Assembly: GCA_013331215.1 (NCBI GenBank)
Contig: DUGU01000311.1
Coordinates: 1-7,026 of the forward strand
Direction: 5' to 3'
DNA: 7,026 nucleotides
Origin: Methanoregulaceae archaeon
GTDB lineage: Archaea > Halobacteriota > Methanomicrobia > Methanomicrobiales > Methanospirillaceae
Shown here piece by piece: positions 1 through 5,858 of this stretch (position 1 is its first letter; the number at the start of each line of letters is the position of its first letter). Under the pieces are notes generated by a model. That model did not search any database and was not told the DNA's origin. It saw only the letters and a program-made list of their open reading frames with translations. A program made the position numbers and the translations under genes.

Positions 1-2822
1 TCCACGCCGTTGTGCGTGATCTTCCAGAACTCGATCCCGTCCGTCGTGTTCCCGAGGAACGTGCCGTACAGGCCGGCCGACTTGATGACCTCGAGCGGCG
101 GGCTCATGTACGGGAAGAGGAGCAGGCTCTGGGGGGTCTGGGGCGACTGCGGGATCTCGAGGCCGAGAAGGCCGCTCATCCGGCCGTACTCCTTATCGAA
201 GGCCTCGCCCTGCTCGTCCTGGATCGCCTTCTGCTCGAACCGCGGCGAGGTCACGGTTGCGCCCGAGACGTTCTTGTACGTCAACGAGGTCGAGGAGATC
301 CTCGCGTACTGGTCGACCGGGAAGGACGCGTTGTACGCGGAGTTGTACCGGGCGTCGGGCACGATGATCGGGTCCTGCGAGGCCTCGAAGACGCCGAGTT
401 TGCCCGCCGTCTTGGCGAAGACCGCCTGCAGGGCCGCGAGGTTGTACGCCGGAGCCGGGGTTGCAGCCGCCACGCGGATCTGCATGATCGTGCGCGTGTT
501 CGGACCGTAGCCGGCCTGGGTCGTGGGCGCGCCGCCCGTGCCGGTCAGGTCGGGGTGCCCGGTGTAGTAGTCGTACCGCGGGTCGATGGCGGGGAACGGC
601 GCGGGCGCGTCGTTGTAGAGGATGATGGTCTTGCCCGCGTACTTCGAGAAGTCCACGAGGACGTCGGCCCGCTCGGCCGTGCCGAGGATGAGCGTGCCCT
701 TGTTGACGTTGCCGAAGTCGAAGTTGGTCTGGTCGAGGTTCCAGCCGACCGGTGTGTTCTTCAGGACCGCCGGTGCCGGGAGGAACCCGCCCTCGGTGCC
801 GATCTGGATCATGTCCGGTCCGGCCATCGCCGGGTCGGGGACGCCGCCCTCGCGGCCGTCGGGGGCCGGGACCATCCGGACCTCGGTGTTCGTGCGGCCG
901 TCCGCGGTCGTCACGGCCGGGTCGGCGACGTACATCTGCAGGTTGAGGAACCGGTCGTCGGCCGCGTTGAGGACCCGGAACCGGACCGTCGTGGGCTGCA
1001 CGTTGAGGTACGGGTACGCCTCGCCGTTGACCACCGGCGTGTCAACGAAGGCCTCCATGGCCATCGAGTTCGCCGGGACGCCCGGGATCTCGGGCGGCTC
1101 GAGTGGGTCGGGGTTGCTAGCGTTGTAGTACGGGTTCGGGGCCGGACCGTGGGCGATGTTCAGGGTCGGCGGCCAGAACCAGGGGCCGTAGTGCCACCGG
1201 CCGAAGGCGTTCATGCCGGAGATGTCGTACGGGTTCTGGTTGGTCATGTACACGTGCGGCATCCAGAGGTCGCCCGTGTGCGCCGTGCCGGGGGTCGAAC
1301 CCCACTTCCAGGTCGGGTCCTGGTAGCCGATGGTGGAGGCGTCCACGAAGGTCTTGTCCTGGATGATCAGCGGGATGCCCGTGTCGGGAAGGACCTTCGC
1401 TCTGGTCGGGTTGACACCGGAGACGTTCGTGCCCGCGATCAGGTCCTGCTCGACCTTGTCCGTGAGCAGGTACCCGGCGGCCTCGCCCGCGTAGACGTTG
1501 AGGCGGGTGATGCCGATCGAGTGGTCGTGGTAGAACATGAGCCGGGCGCTCTGCTGGTTGGTGTAGTAGAACGTCTGGGAGCCGGCGCCGGGGTCGGGCA
1601 TGTCGGGGACGTTGACGACCTGGACGCCCTTGGGGTACGGCGTGTTCTCGCCGGCGGGTGTGATCCACTGGTGCGGTGTGCCGTCGCTGATCCAGGGGAC
1701 GATGGCGCCGTGGAGGTGGAGGGTCGCGCGGTTCTCGGTGTAGTCCATGGGGTTCGCGGCCATGCCGAGCGGGCCCATGCCCGCGCCCATCATGGTGTGG
1801 TCGACGGGGATGAAGAGGTTCCCGCCGGCGCCGGTGGGCAGCTTGTTCGTGAACTTGACCCGGACGGGCCGGTCGCGCTGCGCCACGATGGTCGGGCCGA
1901 GGGACGAGATGGGCGAGACGGCGACGCCGTTCCTGACCTGGACGTAACCGCGGAGGGTGGTCGGCGGGAGGTCGGGGTGCATCTGCTCGGTGTACTGCCG
2001 GAGCTCGATCTCGTAGTAGTCGGAGCCCGGATAGGTCGTCTTGTCCGGCACGGCGACCGAGAGGCTCGGCAGGGCGCTCATGAACTTCCGGATGCCGCCG
2101 GTCAGTGTACCGCCGATAGTGGCCTCGATCTGGGCGTTCGCGCCCTGGGGCGCGGTGGCGTTCGAGACGTAGACCACGGGAGCCGTGTAGCCCGTGCCGC
2201 CGCTGGTGATCGTCACGCCCGTGATGGTGCCCGTCGCCGGGTCGGCCGTGGCCGTGGCCGTGGCGCCGCTGCCGGTGTTGTAGAGGTCGACGATCTCGAC
2301 CACGGGAGCGAAGTAGCCGGTGCCGCCGTCGACGATGGTGACGTTGGTCACGGCGCCCTTCGGCATGGGACTGTTGGCGTAGTTCGGGTACGGGCCGAAG
2401 TAGTGCGGCGGGTCGCCGGGCGCCGGGGTGGGCATCACCATGGCCGATCCCGCGGCGCGGGAAGCCTGGGCGGCCTGCTTGTACCGCTCGCCGGCGGCCT
2501 GGCGCTCTTCGGGCTTGACCTTGCCCTTGTACTTGAGCCCGGTCTTGGCGTCCGAGCCCACGGTCGAGGAGTCGGACTTGCCCGTGCCCTTGGTCGTTAC
2601 CGTCGCTTTCGGCGCGACCACGGTGGGCGCGCCGGCAGGCACCTGTTTGGCCCCGAGCGCGTTGACGCTCGGGTCCGCGCCGGTGGCGGTGTCCGTGCCG
2701 GCGGCGGCGCCGATCGCGCCTGCGCAGAGGAGCAGGAGCACGATCAGCAGTCCGACTGCGAGCAATCGGACGGGGAGCCCGGTGTGTGGACCGGGCGGGC
2801 GTGTGTGACTGGGTCGTTTCAT
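1..2822 (-). CDS. Large secreted multicopper oxidase, C-terminus cut off by the window edge
   Basis: Multicopper oxidases oxidise a substrate at a type 1 copper and reduce O2 to water at a trinuclear cluster; the substrate here is unknown. Reading leftwards from ATG 2822-2820 gives 940 uninterrupted codons. Residues 18-41 are a Sec-type signal (L-rich core ending AGAIGAAA). Residues 42-160 are a low-complexity Lys/Ala/Pro region. Two copies of a beta-repeat follow (GGTGY at 166-170 and 208-212). The first cupredoxin domain carries two trinuclear-site histidine pairs: HLHG (H369, H371) and FYHDHS (H432, H434). A second domain contains VVNG (597-600) and a typical FRVLNA strand. The visible end, EFWKITHNGV (931-940), normally comes just before the HPxHxH ligands, so the remaining histidines and type 1 site should lie off the left edge. 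The protein is much longer than ordinary 500-residue laccases. It is transcribed divergently from the peptidase at 3025. The family call is secure; the substrate is not. Confidence 0.93.
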   Translation of the reverse strand, partial: MKRPSHTRPPGPHTGLPVRLLAVGLLIVLLLLCAGAIGAAAGTDTATGADPSVNALGAKQVPAGAPTVVAPKATVTTKGTGKSDSSTVGSDAKTGLKYKGKVKPEERQAAGERYKQAAQASRAAGSAMVMPTPAPGDPPHYFGPYPNYANSPMPKGAVTNVTIVDGGTGYFAPVVEIVDLYNTGSGATATATADPATGTITGVTITSGGTGYTAPVVYVSNATAPQGANAQIEATIGGTLTGGIRKFMSALPSLSVAVPDKTTYPGSDYYEIELRQYTEQMHPDLPPTTLRGYVQVRNGVAVSPISSLGPTIVAQRDRPVRVKFTNKLPTGAGGNLFIPVDHTMMGAGMGPLGMAANPMDYTENRATLHLHGAIVPWISDGTPHQWITPAGENTPYPKGVQVVNVPDMPDPGAGSQTFYYTNQQSARLMFYHDHSIGITRLNVYAGEAAGYLLTDKVEQDLIAGTNVSGVNPTRAKVLPDTGIPLIIQDKTFVDASTIGYQDPTWKWGSTPGTAHTGDLWMPHVYMTNQNPYDISGMNAFGRWHYGPWFWPPTLNIAHGPAPNPYYNASNPDPLEPPEIPGVPANSMAMEAFVDTPVVNGEAYPYLNVQPTTVRFRVLNAADDRFLNLQMYVADPAVTTADGRTNTEVRMVPAPDGREGGVPDPAMAGPDMIQIGTEGGFLPAPAVLKNTPVGWNLDQTNFDFGNVNKGTLILGTAERADVLVDFSKYAGKTIILYNDAPAPFPAIDPRYDYYTGHPDLTGTGGAPTTQAGYGPNTRTIMQIRVAAATPAPAYNLAALQAVFAKTAGKLGVFEASQDPIIVPDARYNSAYNASFPVDQYARISSTSLTYKNVSGATVTSPRFEQKAIQDEQGEAFDKEYGRMSGLLGLEIPQSPQTPQSLLLFPYMSPPLEVIKSAGLYGTFLGNTTDGIEFWKITHNGV

Positions 2823-2833
2823 GATCACTCGGG

Positions 2834-2838
2834 CCTCC
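2834..2838 (-). promoter_or_regulatory. Shine-Dalgarno site of the oxidase, with two possible starts
   Basis: GGAGG on the minus strand lies 11 nt before ATG 2822 and 5 nt before an in-frame GTG at 2828-2826 (GTG ATC ATG). ATG is preferred as the commoner start codon, but the GTG has a plausible spacing and would add only two residues ahead of the signal peptide. Confidence 0.65.
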
Positions 2839-2843
2839 AGTAA

Positions 2844-2880
2844 GAAGCGTCCAGGACTATCGGGTTCCGAAGCGTCCTGG
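2844..2880. repeat. Interleaved direct and inverted repeat in the oxidase leader
   Basis: GAAGCGTCC occurs twice in the same orientation, at 2844-2852 and 2869-2877, 25 bp apart. Overlapping these, CCAGGAC (2851-2857) and GTCCTGG (2874-2880) form a perfect 7-bp inverted repeat with a 16-nt loop. It lies between the AT-rich promoter-like island and the oxidase start, so it could be an operator or a leader hairpin in the oxidase mRNA. The function is inferred from position only. Confidence 0.5.
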
Positions 2881-2900
2881 TGTGGCAGGGGATGCACGTG

Positions 2901-2922
2901 CTAGGAAATAAAGATTATTCTA
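2901..2922. promoter_or_regulatory. AT-rich island, probable promoter core between divergent genes
   Basis: The stretch ctaggaaataaagattattc (2901-2920) is the only marked AT-rich block in a very GC-rich window, and it sits between the two divergent genes. On the minus strand it reads AATAATCTTTATTTCC, resembling an archaeal TATA element with upstream purines; transcription of the oxidase would then begin around 2885. On the plus strand GGAAATAAAG could serve the peptidase, giving a leader of roughly 85 nt. It may serve one or both genes; the sequence alone does not settle which. Confidence 0.45.
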
Positions 2923-2996
2923 ACGACAGTGGCGGTTGATGAGGCCGCGACGGGGTTTTCCCGGCGGGTCACCAAAACCTTTTTCCCTCTTGGCGG

Positions 2997-3021
2997 AAAA
3001 ATCCGCCTCCGACGGAGGCGG
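2997..3021 (-). terminator. Intrinsic-terminator-like hairpin with T-run, minus strand
   Basis: On the minus strand the 8-bp GC stem (3021-3014 with 3010-3003, loop GTC) is followed by A and then five Ts (3001-2997). No minus-strand gene ends directly before it. If active, it would stop antisense read-through coming from the signalling operon across the peptidase gene, just before the oxidase promoter region. Confidence 0.4.
3014..3018 (+). promoter_or_regulatory. Shine-Dalgarno site that fixes the peptidase start
   Basis: GGAGG lies 6 nt before ATG 3025-3027. It selects this ATG over the earlier in-frame GTG at 2929, which would put 32 charged residues ahead of the lipoprotein signal. The site is inside the 3' arm of hairpin B. 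Confidence 0.8.
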
Positions 3022-3024
3022 GCG

Positions 3025-3873
3025 ATGCGTGACCGGGCGATCTTCTGCGGGGCCGTGCTCCTCGCCGCACTCCTGCTCTGCGGGTGCCTGGGCGGGAGCG
3101 GCGAGGGCACGCCGACGCCCGCGGAGACGTCTCCCTCCACCCCTGCCACCGCTGCCGCCACGACGCCCCCCACCGCGGTCTCCACGCCGCCGCCCCTCTC
3201 CGCCGCCATGGCGGACCGGAGCCCGAACTGGGCCGGGTATACGGTACTGACCAGTATCGACAACCCTCAGTCCGGCAGCGTCGAGTCCGTGGAGGCGTCG
3301 TGGAACGTCCCCTCCGTCGATTGCTCCCTCTCGGACAACGGCTACGCCTCCGCCTTCTGGGTCGGCATCGACGGCATCAGCTCGAACAGCGTGGAGCAGA
3401 TCGGGACCGAGTCTGACTGCATCGGGGGCTCGCCCGTGTATTACGCCTGGTACGAGGTCTACCCGCAGGACAGCGTCACCCTCGACCTCGCCATCTCGCC
3501 CGGGGACGAGGTCCACGCGAAGGTCGAGTACGTCAGCGGCAACACGTTCCGGTACACCATGACCGACCTGACGACGGCGGAGACGGTCTCCTTCACGGAC
3601 CAGGGCCGGGTGACCGCGGAACGCAGCTCCGCCGAGTGGATCGCCGAGGCCCCGACGAACGGGCGGAACCGGCTCCTCCCGCTCGCGGACTTCCGCCCGA
3701 TCACCTTCACCCACGCCGCCGTCACGGTGAACGGCGAAAGCGGCCCCATCAGCGGCGCGCACTGGGAGTACCAGCCGATTATCATGCAGTCGCGGGGCGG
3801 GTCCCTCAAGGCGACCCCGTCGGGGCTCTCGACCGGCGGGACGGACTTCACCGTCGTCTGGAGCAACCCCTGA
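3025..3873 (+). CDS. Lipid-anchored G1-family (eqolisin) glutamic peptidase
   Basis: This 282-residue protein is a probable extracytoplasmic endopeptidase of the eqolisin family, which uses a Gln/Glu dyad and is best known from acid-secreting fungi. Residues 5-20 are a hydrophobic signal, and LCGC puts a lipobox-like cysteine at C21. Residues 25-60 are a Thr/Pro/Ser/Ala-rich tether. The catalytic domain runs from about 66 to 282: NWAGY (68-72), FWVGIDG (111-117), VEQIGT with the expected catalytic Q125, AWYEVYP (141-147), and AEWIAE with the expected catalytic E204. The 79-residue Q-to-E spacing is close to the 83 of scytalidoglutamic peptidase (Q53/E136). C100 and C132 could form a disulfide. 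No long propeptide of the fungal kind is obvious; the tether occupies its place. The gene faces away from the oxidase and converges on the kinase operon. The family call is strong; membrane anchoring is likely; substrate and pH optimum are unknown. Confidence 0.9.
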   Translation: MRDRAIFCGAVLLAALLLCGCLGGSGEGTPTPAETSPSTPATAAATTPPTAVSTPPPLSAAMADRSPNWAGYTVLTSIDNPQSGSVESVEASWNVPSVDCSLSDNGYASAFWVGIDGISSNSVEQIGTESDCIGGSPVYYAWYEVYPQDSVTLDLAISPGDEVHAKVEYVSGNTFRYTMTDLTTAETVSFTDQGRVTAERSSAEWIAEAPTNGRNRLLPLADFRPITFTHAAVTVNGESGPISGAHWEYQPIIMQSRGGSLKATPSGLSTGGTDFTVVWSNP

Positions 3874-3894
3874 CGCCGGCGGCCGCGCCGCGAT
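3874..3894. other. 21-bp convergent gap without a clear terminator
   Basis: Only 21 bp separate the stop of the plus-strand peptidase from the stop of the minus-strand hybrid kinase. The gap is almost entirely G/C and holds a short GGCG/CGCC stem (within 3879-3890), but there is no T-run on either strand. Transcripts from both sides probably overlap. Confidence 0.6.
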
Positions 3895-5388
3895 TCACGC
3901 GGCCGGGAGGGTGAAGAAGAATGTCGAGCCCACGTCCGGCGTCGACTCGACGCGGACCTCGCCCCCGTGCCGCTCGACGATCTTCCTGACGACGGCCAGG
4001 CCGATCCCGGTCCCTTCGTACTCGTCGTGGGTGTGGAGGCGGCGGAACATCTCGAAGATCTGACCGAAGTACTCCCGTTCGATCCCGATCCCGTTGTCCC
4101 GCACGGCGAACTCGACCATCAGCCCCTCTTCCCGCGCGGAGACCGCGATCTCGGGCGGGACGTCGGGCCGTCGGTACTTGATCGCGTTCCCGATCAGGTT
4201 CGCGAAGACCTGCTCGAGCTGGGCCGCGTCGGCCATGACCCGCGGCATGGGCCCGACCGTGATCGTCGCCGTCGCGTTCGCGATCGCGTCCGCGAGGTCG
4301 CAGACGACACCGGCGATGACGGTGCCGGCGTCCGTCTCCACGATCGGAGCCGCCTTCGTCGTGACCCGCGAGACGGCCAGCAGGTCCTGGATCAGCGTCT
4401 GCATCCGGTTGCCGCCCTCGACGATGAAGGCGATGTAGTCGTCCGCGTCCTGATCGAGCCGGCCTTTATACCGCCGTTCGAGGAGCTGGGAGAAGCTGAT
4501 AATCGATCGCAACGGCTCCTGCAGGTCGTGAGACGCGATGTACGCGAACCGCTGCAGCTCCTCGTTCGACCGCTCGAGATCGGCCGCGTACCGCTTCAGG
4601 GTCTCCTCGGCCTCCTTCCACTCGGTGATATCGTGCACGGTCCCGTCCGACCGGACGATCCTGCCGTCCGTGTCCCTGGAGTGCGTGCACCGCTCGTACA
4701 CGTGGCGGACGGCGCCGTCCGAGCGCCGGACGATCCGGTACTCGATCTCATAGCAGTCCTCCCCTTCGCGCACCGAGTCCCGGTACGCGGCGTCGGCCGC
4801 CGCCCGGTCCTCGGGATGAACCGAGCCCAGGAAGACCCCGTACGTGGCCGCGAACTCCCGGGGGCGCATCCCGTAGATGCGGTAGACCTCGTCCGACCAG
4901 GAGAGCCGCCCGTCGGCGAACTCCCAGCTGCCGAGGTGGGCAATTTCCTGGGCCCGCTTGAGCCGCTCCTTCCGTTCGGCGAGCTCCGCGTTCTTGCGGA
5001 TCAGCTCCGCCTCGGTCCGGTTCCGCTCCTCCGCGTAGCGTATGGAGCGGACCAGGGCAGGGCCGTTCATCCTGCCCTTCGCGAGGTAGTCCTGGGCCCC
5101 CTCCTGGAGCAGCTGGACCCCGAGGTCCTCGTCGTCGAGCCCGGTCAGGACCACGATCGGTATGCCGTGCGCGGCGGCCCGTACGGCCCGCACGGTCTCG
5201 GCGCCCTGACTGTCGGGGAGCCCGAGGTCGAGCAGGATGAAGTCGACTCCCTCATCTCCGATGGCCGAGAGCGCGGAGGCGAGGCTGCCCGCGTGCCGGA
5301 TCGAGAACGAGTGCTGCGGGTGCTCCGAGAGGAGCTCCCGGATCAGCTCCGCATCCGCGGGGTTGTCCTCGACCAGCAGGACCCTCAT
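3895..5388 (-). CDS. Hybrid sensor: receiver-PAS-histidine kinase
   Basis: This 497-residue cytoplasmic signalling protein has no membrane segment. An N-terminal receiver domain (1-118) has acidic residues E7/D8, phospho-acceptor D54 in [10 protein letters not shown]82 and K104. A helical linker (118-150) leads to a PAS domain (about 150-258) with HPED at 191-194 and a closing DITEWK. The DHp helix carries the phosphorylated histidine H287 in ASHDLQEP. The ATPase domain has N397/N401, DNGIGI (431-436), the F-box FEMF (445-448) and GTGIGL (459-464). All catalytic motifs are intact. The receiver comes first, so the protein may accept a phosphate from another kinase and use it to control its own kinase. 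The start at 5388 is chosen because the receiver begins there, and its ATG overlaps the upstream regulator's stop as ATGA; the frame stays open to 5592 but that part only shadows the regulator gene. It has no DNA-binding domain, so its output partner is unknown. Confidence 0.95.
   Translation of the reverse strand: MRVLLVEDNPADAELIRELLSEHPQHSFSIRHAGSLASALSAIGDEGVDFILLDLGLPDSQGAETVRAVRAAAHGIPIVVLTGLDDEDLGVQLLQEGAQDYLAKGRMNGPALVRSIRYAEERNRTEAELIRKNAELAERKERLKRAQEIAHLGSWEFADGRLSWSDEVYRIYGMRPREFAATYGVFLGSVHPEDRAAADAAYRDSVREGEDCYEIEYRIVRRSDGAVRHVYERCTHSRDTDGRIVRSDGTVHDITEWKEAEETLKRYAADLERSNEELQRFAYIASHDLQEPLRSIISFSQLLERRYKGRLDQDADDYIAFIVEGGNRMQTLIQDLLAVSRVTTKAAPIVETDAGTVIAGVVCDLADAIANATATITVGPMPRVMADAAQLEQVFANLIGNAIKYRRPDVPPEIAVSAREEGLMVEFAVRDNGIGIEREYFGQIFEMFRRLHTHDEYEGTGIGLAVVRKIVERHGGEVRVESTPDVGSTFFFTLPAA
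4513..4578 (-). repeat. DHp-coding segment nearly identical to the one in the upstream kinase
   Basis: This 66-bp stretch encodes the region around the phospho-histidine and matches 6491-6556 at 59 of 66 positions in the same orientation. It is the best-conserved DNA segment I found between the two paralogous kinases and reflects tandem duplication, with possible later exchange. Confidence 0.7.
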
Positions 5389-5858
5389 TCCCGGTTCCCT
5401 GCGTTCGGCGGCAACGTGACGATCGAGAACCAGAAGTCCTCGATCGACTTGACGATCTCGATGAACTCCCGGAACCGAACCGGCTTCCGGATGTAACAGT
5501 TCGCGTGGAGCCGGTACGACTCGAGGATGTCCCGCTCGTCCCGCGAGACGGTCATGATCACGATCGGGATCATGCTCAGGGACGGGTCGCACTTGATCTC
5601 GGCGAGGACCTCGCGCCCGTTCTTCTTGGGCAGGTTCAGGTCGAGCAGGATCAGGTCCGGCCGGGGCGCGGACTCGTGCGGGGGCTCGCGCCGGAGGAAG
5701 GCCATGGCGGCCTCGCCGTCGGTCACGACGTACAGGTTGTTGTGGAGTTTGCTCTCGAGGAGGGCCTCCTCGGTGAGGGCGATGTCGGCCGGGCTGTCCT
5801 CGACGAGCAGGATCTCAATCGGCCGGGGGTATGCGGGGTTCGTGTCTGAGTCGTTCAT
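5385..5858 (-). CDS. Rcp1-like single-domain response regulator
   Basis: This 157-residue stand-alone receiver is expected to take a phosphoryl group from a histidine kinase. The acidic pair E20/D21, phospho-acceptor D73 in LLDLNLP, T103 and K125 in RKP are all present. The C-terminal signature (HANCYIRKP, then a helix ending FWFSIVTLP) is typical of the Rcp1 group that accompanies phytochrome-like and PAS kinases in cyanobacteria and methanogens. There is no output domain, so it works as a phosphate relay or by protein contact. The start ATG at 5858 overlaps the upstream kinase stop (ATGA), and its own stop overlaps the hybrid kinase start in the same way, which suggests translational coupling and matched expression of the three proteins. 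The likely donors are the kinases on either side. Confidence 0.95.
   Translation of the reverse strand: MNDSDTNPAYPRPIEILLVEDSPADIALTEEALLESKLHNNLYVVTDGEAAMAFLRREPPHESAPRPDLILLDLNLPKKNGREVLAEIKCDPSLSMIPIVIMTVSRDERDILESYRLHANCYIRKPVRFREFIEIVKSIEDFWFSIVTLPPNAGNRE

Larger units (their letters stand above)
2992..3021 (+). promoter_or_regulatory. Two overlapping, mutually exclusive hairpins covering the peptidase ribosome site
   Basis: Hairpin A pairs GGCGGA (2992-2997) with TCCGCC (3002-3007) around an AAAA loop. Hairpin B pairs CCGCCTCC (3003-3010) with GGAGGCGG (3014-3021) around a GAC loop. They share 3003-3007, so only one can form at a time. Hairpin B fully buries the GGAGG ribosome site of the downstream gene, while hairpin A would leave it free. 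This is the geometry of a translational switch or RNA thermometer. The base pairing is seen directly; the regulatory role is inference. Confidence 0.5.

Noticed and set aside
2246..2263. Short GGCCGT tandem on the plus strand
   Set aside because: It encodes the ATATATA stretch of the beta-repeat in the oxidase; a coding-level effect of alternating Ala/Thr codons.
2721..2732. Lipoprotein anchor for the oxidase at C33
   Set aside because: The cysteine sits inside a run of leucines (LLLLCAGA) without a lipobox-like small residue before it; an ordinary signal peptidase site after AAA (residue 41) fits better.
12..2843. A 943-codon open frame on the plus strand
   Set aside because: It is codon-aligned antisense to the oxidase and its translation is an Arg/Val/Gly/Asp-rich string without domains. 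The minus strand gives signal peptide, copper ligands and cupredoxin motifs.
2929..3024. Upstream in-frame GTG start for the peptidase
   Set aside because: It would add 32 basic residues before the lipoprotein signal, and no good ribosome site precedes it, whereas ATG 3025 has GGAGG at 6 nt.
2920..3762. A 280-codon minus-strand frame opposite the peptidase
   Set aside because: Arg/Gly/Ala-rich shadow without a recognisable domain; the plus strand encodes a clear G1 peptidase.
3967..5496. A 509-codon open frame on the plus strand
   Set aside because: It is antisense to the hybrid kinase and the 3' end of the regulator gene; low-complexity Arg/Val/Asp/Pro content, no motifs, typical GC-rich shadow.
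5389..5592. Longer N-terminus for the hybrid kinase
   Set aside because: The extra 68 residues are an out-of-frame reading of the response regulator gene; the receiver fold starts at ATG 5388, which forms an ATGA overlap.
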